The notes under the pieces: generated by a model
Told to the model about the DNA's origin: nothing
What the model saw: the letters and a program-made list of their open reading frames with translations, nothing else
Database searches by the model: none
Source: Flavobacterium sp. 102
Lineage (GTDB): Bacteria; Bacteroidota; Bacteroidia; Flavobacteriales; Flavobacteriaceae
Length of the DNA stretch: 64,000 nt
Assembly (NCBI RefSeq): GCF_003634615.1
Contig: NZ_RBKX01000001.1
Coordinates: forward strand, 2,790,001-2,854,000
Reading direction: 5' to 3'
Shown: in pieces, positions 1 through 8,349 of the stretch
Layout: every line of letters begins with the position of its first letter
Numbering within the stretch: position 1 is the stretch's first letter
Translations under genes and position numbers: made by a program

Positions 1-202
1 AATCTGAACCATAGATAGTAATCTTATTAGAAATAAAAAATCCTCCTACTACCGGTAATTCCTCAAGACCTGTAATTGATTGTGCAAAAGTGTCAAAATA
101 CAATTCACCACCAAAACAGGTTTGATACAACTTGAGTGCCCTTTTGCAATTACCGTTGAAAGTAATGAAAAAGGCACTCTTTATTTTATCTCTTGTTTGC
201 AT
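1..202 (-). CDS. VOC-family (PhnB/glyoxalase-like) protein, 3' part cut by window edge
   Basis: The minus strand from ATG at 202 reads into an open frame that leaves the window at base 1. The visible 67 residues begin MQTRDKIKSAFFITFNGNCK and continue with a CFGGEL segment, the usual first beta-alpha-beta unit of PhnB-like vicinal-oxygen-chelate proteins. An ATG ten bases upstream is in another frame and stops quickly, so 202 is the start. It lies 60 bp behind the DoxX gene on the same strand and is probably the third gene of that small operon. The substrate is unknown; many such proteins are annotated only as VOC family. The C-terminal half is not visible. Confidence 0.7.
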   Translation of the reverse strand, partial: MQTRDKIKSAFFITFNGNCKRALKLYQTCFGGELYFDTFAQSITGLEELPVVGGFFISNKITIYGSD

Positions 203-262
203 AATAATGCATTTAAAAACTACAGCAATTCCTGAATTCGGTCAGTCATCTGATAACAAATA

Positions 263-637
263 CTAATCATTTTTAGAGATTTTATCAGCATAGTAATAAG
301 AAACAGCCAGTATTCCTAAAATCACAATGGGCATAATCACAAACCCAATATTGCCATCAACCACAGCGTGACTCAATGCGGCAAACAAAAGGTTAAAAGT
401 AAATCCGGCATAAGCCCATTCTTTTACCTTTGGAGAAACTTGTGGCAATGTTATAGCAATGACTCCCAACACCTTACATACAATAAGAGCATAAGCAAAG
501 TAATTAGGATAACCCAAGGGTTCAGTTCCTGCCGTAGCATACTGTGGTGCAAATAATAGTGTAGCTAAAGGCATTAGACCTTCAAACAGTAATATGAAGA
601 TGGTTGCGGTCCAGTATATTATTTTATCTTTTTTCAT
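263..637 (-). CDS. DoxX-like small membrane protein
   Basis: This 124-residue protein has four predicted membrane segments (about residues 7-30, 45-64, 72-92 and 97-117) and the length and hydrophobic pattern of the DoxX-like family, whose members are often found beside oxidative-stress or detoxification genes. There is no catalytic motif to read. It follows the SRPBCC gene by 16 bp on the same strand and precedes the VOC-family gene, so the three are likely cotranscribed. The family has no single agreed biochemical role, and I do not assign one here. Confidence 0.7.
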   Translation of the reverse strand: MKKDKIIYWTATIFILLFEGLMPLATLLFAPQYATAGTEPLGYPNYFAYALIVCKVLGVIAITLPQVSPKVKEWAYAGFTFNLLFAALSHAVVDGNIGFVIMPIVILGILAVSYYYADKISKND

Positions 638-653
638 CTTTTTGATTTTACCG

Positions 654-1076
654 TTAGTTTTTACCTTCTACATGTTTTACAAAATTATTTAAAATGGCTT
701 GCCAACCGCCTTTTTGCAACTCTATAGTGTTTTGAGTTTCTGCATCAAAAGTGGTTTCTACTTTAGTAGTATCTCCATCCTCGGTAAATAAAGTCTTGGC
801 AACTCTACCATCATCCATGGTATAGGTAATTTCTTTATGCAGGTCTACCTTGTTGTAGGTGCCTTCAAAATCAAAACCAAAACTACCATCTTTGGCTTCC
901 ATTCTTGTTTTGAATCTTCCGCCTATCTTAAGGTCATTTTCACTACTTGGACAATGCCAACTGGGATCCGCTGTATTCCAAATCATAATATCACTCGGAT
1001 TAGTCCAAGCATTCCAAACTTTTTGTACAGGAGCATTGATGGTGGCTTCTACTGTAATTTTTGTGGTTGTTGTCAT
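654..1076 (-). CDS. SRPBCC / AHSA1-like domain protein
   Basis: The 140-residue protein starts MTTTTKITVEATINAPVQKV and is one complete START-like (SRPBCC, AHSA1) domain: an N-terminal beta strand, the AWTNPSDI helix, a GGRF strand turn and a C-terminal amphipathic helix containing GGWQAILNNF. Such single-domain proteins bind small hydrophobic ligands in a cavity and are common next to VOC and DoxX genes. It is the first gene of the minus-strand trio and is divergent from the GlxA-type regulator, with about 130 bp between them, so the regulator may control it. The ligand is unknown. Confidence 0.8.
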   Translation of the reverse strand: MTTTTKITVEATINAPVQKVWNAWTNPSDIMIWNTADPSWHCPSSENDLKIGGRFKTRMEAKDGSFGFDFEGTYNKVDLHKEITYTMDDGRVAKTLFTEDGDTTKVETTFDAETQNTIELQKGGWQAILNNFVKHVEGKN

Positions 1077-1206
1077 TTTTTTTATTTGTTAATTTGATAT
1101 TACAAAGGTGCTAAAGCTTCGTTTTATTTACAATGTGCAATTACGCCAACCTTAGGGGTTGATTATGACAACTGTATTTTATATATTTGTTTTTTAATAC
1201 ATTACC

Positions 1207-2187
1207 ATGATGCAAGTATCTGTTTTTGTTCCTGAATATGGCGTTATAGAAGCAATTACACCACCATTTAGATCATTTAATACCGCCAATGAGTTTCTTA
1301 CAGCCTTTGGTAAAAAACCTATATTCAACGTAGAGTATGTCGGCCTAAATAAATTTGTGCCCGCCAATAATGGTGAATACACCGTCAAAACCGACAGATT
1401 ACTAAAAGACGTTTCAACAACCGACCTATTAATCATTCCGCCTACTTATGGCGATACTTTAAAAGGTATTGAAGCTAATGCTGAAGCTATCCCTTATTTT
1501 ACTGAATTGTATAAGAAAGGAAGTAGTGTAGCTAGTCTTTGCATCGGTGCATTCTTGTTGGCTGAAACCGGTTTGCTCAATGGTAAAAAGTGTTCTACCC
1601 ATTGGGCTTACATCAATGAATTTAAAGAACGATATCCCGAGGTAGAAGTAGAAGATGGTGCCATTATCACTGAACATGAAAACATATACAGTAGCGGCGG
1701 TGCCAGTAGTTTGTGGAACTTAGTTTTATATTTAATAGAAAAGTATTCAGATAGGGAAACCGCCATTATGATTTCAAAATATTTTGCTTTAGATATTGGC
1801 AGAGACAGTCAAGCCGCTTTTACCATTTTTAGAGGACAACGCAACCACACCGATGTTGAAATACAAAAAGTGCAAGATTACATCGAAAAGAATTATGAAG
1901 AAAAAATAACCATTGAAAGCTTAGCTGATTTAGCCAACGCAAGCCGCAGAACCTTTGAAAGAAGATTCAAACTAGCCACTAACAATACGCCTATTGAATA
2001 CCTTCAAAGAGTAAGAATTGAGGCCGCCAAAACCTTCTTTGAAGCCTCAAGAAAAAATGTAACTGAAGTAATGTTTGATGTAGGCTACACCGATACCAAG
2101 GCTTTCAGAGATATCTTCAAAAAAATAACCGGTCTCACCCCTATCGACTACAGAAACAAGTTTGCAAAAACCTCATACGAAGTATAA
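1207..2187 (+). CDS. GlxA-family transcriptional regulator (DJ-1/PfpI domain + AraC HTH)
   Basis: This 326-residue protein has an N-terminal DJ-1/PfpI (class I glutamine-amidotransferase-like) domain at about residues 1-190, with the nucleophile-elbow motif SLCIGAFLLAETGLLNGK followed by THWAY. The C-terminal AraC/XylS domain (about 215-320) has two helix-turn-helix units; DVGYTDTKAFRDIFKKITG is the second recognition region. This is the normal GlxA-type architecture and length. The start ATG is followed at once by a second ATG; either could serve. The gene is divergent from the SRPBCC-DoxX-VOC operon, its most likely target. The DJ-1 domain is expected to sense a small molecule, which cannot be told from sequence. 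Confidence 0.88.
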   Translation: MMQVSVFVPEYGVIEAITPPFRSFNTANEFLTAFGKKPIFNVEYVGLNKFVPANNGEYTVKTDRLLKDVSTTDLLIIPPTYGDTLKGIEANAEAIPYFTELYKKGSSVASLCIGAFLLAETGLLNGKKCSTHWAYINEFKERYPEVEVEDGAIITEHENIYSSGGASSLWNLVLYLIEKYSDRETAIMISKYFALDIGRDSQAAFTIFRGQRNHTDVEIQKVQDYIEKNYEEKITIESLADLANASRRTFERRFKLATNNTPIEYLQRVRIEAAKTFFEASRKNVTEVMFDVGYTDTKAFRDIFKKITGLTPIDYRNKFAKTSYEV

Positions 2188-2243
2188 TTGTAAAAACTGA
2201 ATAGAACGCTAACTTAGCATCTATACACCATCAAACTTTAAAC

Positions 2244-2864
2244 ATGCAAAAGCTAATCCTTCTATTGCTAATACTACTAACAATCAGCTGTAAAGAAACC
2301 GAATTCAATACAGCATGGACCAAAGAGCAAGCACCTGAAACCTTCACGGCTAAGTTCGAAACCACCAAAGGCGACTTTGAAATTGAAATCACCCGAAGAT
2401 GGTCACCTCAGGCAGCCGATAGACTTTACCAACTAATCAAACATGGCTACTACGACAATGCCATTTTTTACCGAGTAGTACCGGGTTTTGTAGCGCAGTT
2501 TGGCAATACCGATAGTAAGACTATGAATAACTGGAGAAGTATCAAAATACCCGACGAACCGGTGTTACACAGCAACACCAGAGGTACGATCAGTTTTGCC
2601 CGTTTCGGTAAAGACTCGCGTGATTTAGAAGTTTTTATTAATCTGGAAGACAACAAAGTTCTTGATACCTTGAACTTTGAAGACGTAAAGGGCTTCACTC
2701 CTATCGGCAAGGTTAAAAATGGAATGGAAACTGTAGATAAATTATACTCAGGCTATGCCGAAGAACCCATGTCTGACCCCAACTTATATCAGAATCGTGA
2801 CTTATTTTACCAAACCTTTCCAAAGCTTGATTTGATTAGAAAAGCGTATTTAATAAAGGAATAG
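2244..2864 (+). CDS. Cyclophilin-type peptidyl-prolyl isomerase lipoprotein
   Basis: The 206-residue protein begins with a lipoprotein signal peptide ending in the lipobox TISC (Cys about residue 17), so it should be attached to a membrane facing the periplasm. The rest is a bacterial cyclophilin: FYRVVPGFVAQFG contains the catalytic-loop residues around Phe-Arg and Gln-Phe-Gly, followed by a shortened loop, GTISFARFG, FINLEDN and FTPIGKVKNGME. These proteins isomerise Xaa-Pro bonds in exported proteins. The domain replaces the usual FSMAN strand with ISFAR, a variation seen in divergent Bacteroidota members. It lies 56 bp after the regulator and runs convergent to hutH. Confidence 0.85.
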   Translation: MQKLILLLLILLTISCKETEFNTAWTKEQAPETFTAKFETTKGDFEIEITRRWSPQAADRLYQLIKHGYYDNAIFYRVVPGFVAQFGNTDSKTMNNWRSIKIPDEPVLHSNTRGTISFARFGKDSRDLEVFINLEDNKVLDTLNFEDVKGFTPIGKVKNGMETVDKLYSGYAEEPMSDPNLYQNRDLFYQTFPKLDLIRKAYLIKE

Positions 2865-2942
2865 AAACGAGATGTAAGAAAATAAAAAATTATTGAAAAA
2901 CGAAAAAAGTCTCACTCCTACTCATTACTCCCTACTCCTTCC

Positions 2943-4445
2943 TTACTCCTCCAAATCAATCATAAAACTATTCAAAAACGCCACTGAGTTTTCAATGTCG
3001 TAATGTAGAATTCTGTCTTCTTTCACCAATGGCACTTCTGCTCTGTAGGATTTCAAGAACATTTCAATAAACTCACTAGATTGTAAAGGCTGTCTGAAAG
3101 CAATGGCTTGCGAAGCATTCATCAACTCAATCGCTAAAATGCGTTCCAAGTTTTCCATAATGCGAAGTGTTTTAGTCGCTGCATTCGCGCCCATACTCAC
3201 ATGGTCTTCTTGTCCGTTAGAGGAAACTATACTATCCACACTCGCCGGAGTCGCCAATTGTTTATTCTGACTGGCAATACTGGCCGCCGTATATTGCGGA
3301 ATCATAAAGCCTGAATTCAAACCCGGATTGTCAACCAAGAAAGCCGGTAAACCGCGCAATCCTGATATCAATTGGTAGGTTCTTCTTTCGGAGATACTTC
3401 CTAATTCAGCCAAAGCCAATCCCAAAAAGTCTAAGGCTAATGCCAAAGGCTGTCCATGGAAATTACCTCCGGAAATAATTACATCTTCATTTTTAAAGAT
3501 ATTGGGGTTATCGGTAACCGAATTGATTTCGGTTTTAAATACTTTCTTTACATAATCAATCGTATCCTTAGAAGCACCATGTACCTGCGGTATACAACGG
3601 AAAGAATACGGATCTTGTACGTGTGCTTTTGGCTGAGCAATGATTTGACTGTCTTCTAACAGCTCTCTCATTCGTTTAGCCGTCACAATTTGCCCTTTGT
3701 GCGGACGAACATAATGTATCAATTCATCAAATGGCTCAATACGACCATCAAAACCTTCTAAAGAAATAGCCGAAATGACATCAGCCAAATACGAGTATTT
3801 CATCGCTTTCAATAAGATATAACTACCGTAAGCACTCATGAATTGGGTTCCGTTTAACAGTGCCAAACCTTCTTTGGATTGCAATACAATCGGTTGCCAA
3901 TTGAATTGCTTCAATACTTCTGACGAATGCACTTTCTTTCCTTCAAAAAATACCTCGCCTTCGCCTAATAATGGCAATGACAAATGAGCCAATGGTGCCA
4001 AATCACCACTCGCACCCAGCGAACCTTGCGTATAAATTACCGGTAAAATATCATGATTATAAAAATCTACTAAACGCTCTACCGTTTGCAATTGCACACC
4101 CGAATGTCCATAACTCAACGATTGAATTTTAAGTAACAACATTATCTTTACAATGGCTGAAGGCACTTCTTCTCCTGTACCACAAGCATGTGATTTTACT
4201 AAGTTTTCTTGAAGTTGAGACAGATTCTCATTCGATATTTTTACATTACACAACGAACCAAAACCAGTATTGATACCGTAAATCGGGGCATCATTAGAAG
4301 CCATTTTTTGGTCTAAATAATCACGACATTGTTGAATGCTAATCTTAGCTTCTTCTGAAAGGGCTAAAGTTTTGTGCTCTGAAATAATTTCTTGTAAAGT
4401 CTCTAATGTCAATACTTCCGTACTGATGTAATGCGAATGCTCCAT
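2943..4445 (-). CDS. hutH: Histidine ammonia-lyase
   Basis: The 500-residue protein is a full-length MIO-type aromatic ammonia-lyase. The motif GSLGASGDLAPLAH contains the Ala-Ser-Gly that cyclises to the MIO cofactor, and YGINTGFGSL carries the catalytic Tyr. Residues NGTQFM, SVTDNPN and GGNFHGQPLALALD are the other family landmarks, and QEDHVSMGANAA matches histidine-specific members. It converts L-histidine to urocanate and ammonia in the cytoplasm. The other hut genes are not next to it, so it stands alone here; Bacteroidota also use related lyases on Tyr in pigment clusters, so a different aromatic substrate is possible but less likely from the motifs. Confidence 0.9.
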   Translation of the reverse strand: MEHSHYISTEVLTLETLQEIISEHKTLALSEEAKISIQQCRDYLDQKMASNDAPIYGINTGFGSLCNVKISNENLSQLQENLVKSHACGTGEEVPSAIVKIMLLLKIQSLSYGHSGVQLQTVERLVDFYNHDILPVIYTQGSLGASGDLAPLAHLSLPLLGEGEVFFEGKKVHSSEVLKQFNWQPIVLQSKEGLALLNGTQFMSAYGSYILLKAMKYSYLADVISAISLEGFDGRIEPFDELIHYVRPHKGQIVTAKRMRELLEDSQIIAQPKAHVQDPYSFRCIPQVHGASKDTIDYVKKVFKTEINSVTDNPNIFKNEDVIISGGNFHGQPLALALDFLGLALAELGSISERRTYQLISGLRGLPAFLVDNPGLNSGFMIPQYTAASIASQNKQLATPASVDSIVSSNGQEDHVSMGANAATKTLRIMENLERILAIELMNASQAIAFRQPLQSSEFIEMFLKSYRAEVPLVKEDRILHYDIENSVAFLNSFMIDLEE

Positions 4446-4639
4446 TTTTGGTGAGGATTAAAAGCCCAAAATTCCGTAAACGATTGTTAAAAAGCAACAA
4501 TTTAGTCGAGTATTTTTTGAGGATTCATTAAAAAAATCAGCTTTAGAATAGTGAAATAAACAAAAAGCTATTGGTTAAAAAGAATTATTGCGATATTCTT
4601 AAAAATTTAAGGAAACCTTTTTTAATTCTTAAAAAGTTA

Positions 4640-4647
4640 TACATTTG
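4640..4647 (+). promoter_or_regulatory. thrLp: -7 element (TAnnTTTG) of the thr operon promoter
   Basis: TACATTTG matches the Bacteroidota -7 consensus TAnnTTTG exactly. The upstream -33 element is weak (a T-run near 4617-4623 rather than TTTG). The expected transcription start is about 5-7 bases beyond the G, which puts it at or just before the ATG of the leader peptide at 4654, so the leader could be translated from a leaderless mRNA. Confidence 0.55.
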
Positions 4648-4653
4648 AAAAAC

Positions 4654-4758
4654 ATGATGTCACTGTTAGTCCAATATCAATTCTCTCCTACAACCAATAC
4701 TTTGGCTGCTTCTTTGGCTACAACAACATCAACAACTACAACCCCGTTTGGGGTATAA
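4654..4758 (+). CDS. thrL: Threonine operon leader peptide (attenuator)
   Basis: A 34-codon frame starts ATG ATG TCA CTG and ends GGG GTA TAA. The peptide begins MMSLLVQYQFSPTTNTLAAS and then continues LATTTSTTTTPFGV; ten of 34 residues are Thr, seven of them within eight consecutive codons at about 4720-4743. It ends 89 bp before thrA. This is the expected pattern for a leader peptide through which uncharged tRNA-Thr controls thrA expression. The last codons overlap a small GC hairpin. The start probably coincides with the transcript 5' end. It is short and has no homolog I can check, but the Thr bias and position leave little alternative. Confidence 0.8.
   Translation: MMSLLVQYQFSPTTNTLAASLATTTSTTTTPFGV
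4741..4754 (+). promoter_or_regulatory. Attenuator-type hairpin at end of Thr leader peptide
   Basis: ACCCC-GTTT-GGGGT is a perfect 5-bp stem with a 4-base loop, followed by ATAATTTT. It overlaps the last five codons of the leader frame. A ribosome at the stop codon would cover it, while one stalled in the Thr codons would not, which is the reverse of the classical arrangement, so its exact role is unclear. A second small hairpin CTTTC-GCAA-GAAAG follows at 4788-4801. Confidence 0.5.
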
Positions 4759-4847
4759 TTTTCACATATAATCCACTTGACATGTACTTTCGCAAGAAAG
4801 CAAATCACTCATAATTCATCATTCCTAACTCATAACTCAAACAAGTC

Positions 4848-7295
4848 ATGATCGTATTAAAATTTGGCGGTACTTCAGTAGCTAATGCTGAAAACATTTC
4901 GAAAACCATAGCCATAATAACCAATAAAAGCAAAGAAAATCAACTCGCTGTAGTCGTTTCAGCCTTTAGCGGCGTAACCGATTTATTAATTTTAGCCGGA
5001 AAAACCGCTGCCAATAAAGACAAAGGCTACAAAGATATCGTTAGTCAAATCGAGAAAAAACACAAAGACGCTATCGAGGAATTGATTTCCTTAAGCGACC
5101 AAAGCGAAATCATCGACACCATTAACAGCAATATCAATCATTTAAAGACATTGTTAGATGGTTGTTATCTTTTGGGTGAATTAACAAACAGAACTGCTGA
5201 TATCGTAGCTGGTTTTGGCGAATTGTTGTCATCCCAAATAATCGCTGTGGCTTTGAAACAAAAAGTCAGCAATTCAGCTTTTAAAGACAGTCGCGAAATC
5301 ATTAAAACCGATTCTAATTTCGGAAAGGCGGCCGTTGATTTTAAAACAACCAACGAATTAATTGCAGAATACTTTAAAAACAATAACCATCAAGTGACCT
5401 TATTTCCCGGATTCATTGCTTCTTCTTTAGACGGAAATACAACCACTTTAGGTCGTGGTGGTTCTGATTATACCGCTGCCATCATAGCTGCTGCAGTAAA
5501 AGCTGAAGTTTTAGAAATCTGGACTGATGTAAACGGAATGTTCACAGCCAATCCTAAAAGCGTTAAGCAAGCCCAACCGATTGAAACGATTTCCTATCAG
5601 GAAGCGATGGAGTTATCGCATTTTGGAGCCAAAGTATTGTATCCGCCAACGATTCAACCGGTATTAAAAGACAGTATTCCTATTTTTATTAAAAACACTT
5701 TCGAACCGGAAGTTTACGGAACGTTGATTTCAAACCAACCGGAAGCTTCAACTAATCCAATAAAAGGCATCTCTCATATCGACAATATCGCTTTGCTGAC
5801 CTTAGAAGGCTCAGGAATGATAGGCGTTGCCGGTTCTTCCAAACGTTTGTTTGAAGTCTTGTCCAATGAAAACATCAACGTTATTTTTATCACGCAAGCT
5901 TCTTCGGAACACTCCATTTGTATTGGTATTCTAAATGCCGATGCCGATAAAGCCAAAAATGCTATCGATAAAGCTTTCGAAATGGAGATTGCCCAAGGAA
6001 AAGTAGATCCGAGTATCGTAGAAAAAGATTTGTGTATCGTAGCGCTCGTAGGCGAAAGCATGAAAAACCACCAAGGCATTAGCGGCAAAATGTTCAGCAC
6101 TTTAGGTAAAAACAACGTTAACATTCGAGCCATTGCCCAAGGTGCTTCCGAAAGAAATATCTCGGTAGTCATTAATGAAAAAGATGTTAAAAAAGCACTG
6201 AATACGTTACACGAACGCTTCTTTGAAGACAATACCAAGCAATTAAACTTATTTGTTATGGGTGTTGGAAATGTGGGCGAAAAGTTCATAGACCAAATCA
6301 GCCAACAAAAGAAATTCCTAAAAGAAAATCTCAAAATCAACGTGCGTGTCATCGCTTTATCGAATTCCAGAAAAATGGTTTTCGATGAAGACGGCATCAA
6401 TTTAAAAGATTGGAAAGAAACGCTTAACCAAGGCGAAACCGCTGATCCGACAGCCTTTATTACTCGTACCAAAGAGTTAAATTTACGCAACAGTATCTTC
6501 GTAGATATTACCGCTAACTATGACATTGCAAGCATTTACGACCAGTTCTTAGGGCAAAATATAGCCGTTGTCACTTGTAACAAAATTGCTTGTTCATCGG
6601 AATACCGTAACTACAGAAACCTTAAAAATTTATCCCGAAAATACAATGCGCCGTTCTTGTTTGAAACCAATGTAGGAGCCGGTTTACCCATCATTGACAC
6701 GCTAAAACACTTAATTGCTTCGGGCGATAAAGTAAACAGAATCAATGCTGTTTTATCCGGAAGTTTGAATTTTATTTTTAACAATTTCAGCGACACTTAC
6801 AACTTTCATGATGTTGTAAAAGAAGCAGGAGTTCAAGGATTTACAGAACCTGACCCAAAAATAGATTTAAGTGGTGTAGATGTGGCTCGTAAAATATTAA
6901 TCCTCATTCGTGAAAGTGGTTACGAAATGGAAATGGAAGACATTACCAACAATTCGTTCCTGCCGGCAGCATGCATGGAAACCACCAACAACGACGATTT
7001 TTTCAGATCTTTAACCAAACACGCAAGCCATTTTGACAATCTTTTGGCTGAAGCCAAAGACAAAGACAGTCGCTTAAAATTTGTGGCTTCTTTTGAAAAC
7101 GGCAAAGCCAGTGTTGGTTTACAATTTATTCCGGCTGACAGTCCGTTTTACAATTTAGAAGGAAAAGACAACATCGTGCAGTTTTATACCGACCGCTACG
7201 TCGATCAACCTTTATTGATCAAAGGTGCCGGAGCCGGAGCAGCTGTAACTGCGTCGGGAATTTTTGCAGATGTGATTCGAATTGGAAATGTTTAA
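4848..7295 (+). CDS. thrA: Bifunctional aspartate kinase / homoserine dehydrogenase I
   Basis: The 815-residue protein has an aspartokinase domain (about 1-285; KFGGTSVANAEN at the start and GRGGSDYTAAIIA), two ACT-type regulatory segments (about 305-460), and a homoserine dehydrogenase domain (about 465-815; nucleotide-binding GVGNVGEKF, then NKIACSS and ETNVGAGLPIID). It performs the first and third steps of threonine synthesis from aspartate, and the ACT region normally gives feedback inhibition by threonine. Length is normal for the fused enzyme. It heads the thrABC operon, and the upstream Thr-rich leader peptide predicts attenuation control. Confidence 0.97.
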   Translation: MIVLKFGGTSVANAENISKTIAIITNKSKENQLAVVVSAFSGVTDLLILAGKTAANKDKGYKDIVSQIEKKHKDAIEELISLSDQSEIIDTINSNINHLKTLLDGCYLLGELTNRTADIVAGFGELLSSQIIAVALKQKVSNSAFKDSREIIKTDSNFGKAAVDFKTTNELIAEYFKNNNHQVTLFPGFIASSLDGNTTTLGRGGSDYTAAIIAAAVKAEVLEIWTDVNGMFTANPKSVKQAQPIETISYQEAMELSHFGAKVLYPPTIQPVLKDSIPIFIKNTFEPEVYGTLISNQPEASTNPIKGISHIDNIALLTLEGSGMIGVAGSSKRLFEVLSNENINVIFITQASSEHSICIGILNADADKAKNAIDKAFEMEIAQGKVDPSIVEKDLCIVALVGESMKNHQGISGKMFSTLGKNNVNIRAIAQGASERNISVVINEKDVKKALNTLHERFFEDNTKQLNLFVMGVGNVGEKFIDQISQQKKFLKENLKINVRVIALSNSRKMVFDEDGINLKDWKETLNQGETADPTAFITRTKELNLRNSIFVDITANYDIASIYDQFLGQNIAVVTCNKIACSSEYRNYRNLKNLSRKYNAPFLFETNVGAGLPIIDTLKHLIASGDKVNRINAVLSGSLNFIFNNFSDTYNFHDVVKEAGVQGFTEPDPKIDLSGVDVARKILILIRESGYEMEMEDITNNSFLPAACMETTNNDDFFRSLTKHASHFDNLLAEAKDKDSRLKFVASFENGKASVGLQFIPADSPFYNLEGKDNIVQFYTDRYVDQPLLIKGAGAGAAVTASGIFADVIRIGNV

Positions 7296-7299
7296 CGTC

Positions 7300-7325
7300 G
7301 TAGAGACGCGATTAATCGCGTCTAC
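7300..7325. repeat. Dispersed palindrome between thrA and thrB
   Basis: The 18-bp core GACGCGATTAATCGCGTC (7305-7322) is a perfect palindrome, extended by GTAGA on the left and TAC on the right so the whole is nearly symmetrical. It fills the 31 bases between the thrA stop and the first possible thrB ATG. This sequence type (GTAGAGACGCG...CGCGTCTCTAC) is a dispersed palindrome known from several bacterial groups, so it is probably an inserted repetitive element rather than an operator. Confidence 0.7.
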
Positions 7326-7341
7326 AATGAAAAATAATAAA

Positions 7342-8274
7342 ATGAACAAAATAAAAATATTCTGCCCAGCCACTATCGCCAACCTCAATTGCGGATTCGA
7401 TGTGCTAGGTTTGTGTTTAGACGGCATTGGCGATGAAATGATTATCCGAAAGGTTAACGAAAAAGGCATTCGCATCACCAAAATAACCGGTGCCGATTTG
7501 CCTTTAGAAACCGAAAAAAATGTGGCTGGTGTTGCTGCGCTTGCCATTGTAAATGCCGCTAATCCCGATTGTGGTTTCGAAATTGAAATCCATAAAAAGA
7601 TTAAAGCCGGAAGTGGCATTGGAAGTTCTTCTGCCAGTGCGGCCGGAGCCGTTTTTGGAATAAATGAGTTATTAGGCAAGCCTTACACACGTCACGAATT
7701 GATTGATTTTGCCATGAAAGGTGAAGCATTGGCCAGTGGTTGCGAACATGCTGATAACGTGGCGCCTTGTCTATTGGGCGGATTTACTTTAGTTCGCGGT
7801 TATAATCCGTTAGATGTGATTAAAATTGAAAGCCCAAGTGAAATTTACGCTGTAGTATTGCATCCGCATATTGAAGTCAAAACTTCCGATTCGAGAGCCG
7901 TGCTTTCTCCAACTGTGGCTTTGAAAGATGCCATAACCCAATGGGGAAACGTAGGTGGATTTATTGCCGGATTATATACCAAAGACTACGAGCTCATTGG
8001 TCGCTCTTTACAAGATGTGATTATCGAACCTTTGCGCAAAAGATTAATTCCTAATTTTGAAGAAGTTAAAAATGCTGCTTTACAAAATGGAGCACTCGGC
8101 TCAGGAATATCAGGTGCCGGACCTTCAATTTTTGCGTTATGCAAAGGACAAATATTTGCCGAAAAAGTAGCTTACGTGATGAGCAATAGTTATCTGAATA
8201 CCGGAATTGCTTTTGACATACATATATCCAAAGTGAATGATGAAGGAGTTAAAACAATTACGACCCGAGGCTAA
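7342..8274 (+). CDS. thrB: Homoserine kinase
   Basis: This GHMP-family kinase phosphorylates homoserine for the last step of threonine synthesis. The frame is open from 7282 within thrA, but the family alignment begins at MNKIKIFCPATIANLNCGFD (7342), giving 310 residues, the usual length; an ATG at 7327 is an alternative. The ATP-binding motif is KAGSGIGSSSASAAGAV (about residue 85-101), and the C-terminal motif LGSGISGAGPSIFALC is intact. It lies between thrA and thrC in the same direction. A palindromic repeat separates it from thrA and might affect coupling of translation. Confidence 0.95.
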   Translation: MNKIKIFCPATIANLNCGFDVLGLCLDGIGDEMIIRKVNEKGIRITKITGADLPLETEKNVAGVAALAIVNAANPDCGFEIEIHKKIKAGSGIGSSSASAAGAVFGINELLGKPYTRHELIDFAMKGEALASGCEHADNVAPCLLGGFTLVRGYNPLDVIKIESPSEIYAVVLHPHIEVKTSDSRAVLSPTVALKDAITQWGNVGGFIAGLYTKDYELIGRSLQDVIIEPLRKRLIPNFEEVKNAALQNGALGSGISGAGPSIFALCKGQIFAEKVAYVMSNSYLNTGIAFDIHISKVNDEGVKTITTRG

Positions 8275-8349
8275 AAAGCCGAATTGAACGAAGTTAATTA
8301 GAACCTGAGCCGCGAATTGCATGAAGCGCAGCGGAATAAATTACGAATA

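Noticed and set aside
2943..4445. Tyrosine ammonia-lyase of a flexirubin pigment cluster
   Set aside because: No flexirubin genes are adjacent, and the motifs fit histidine ammonia-lyase; the PKS operon at 43-48 kb is of another type.
5774..6490. 238-codon frame antisense to thrA
   Set aside because: Shadow of the strongly coding thrA frame; no signal, motif or start context.
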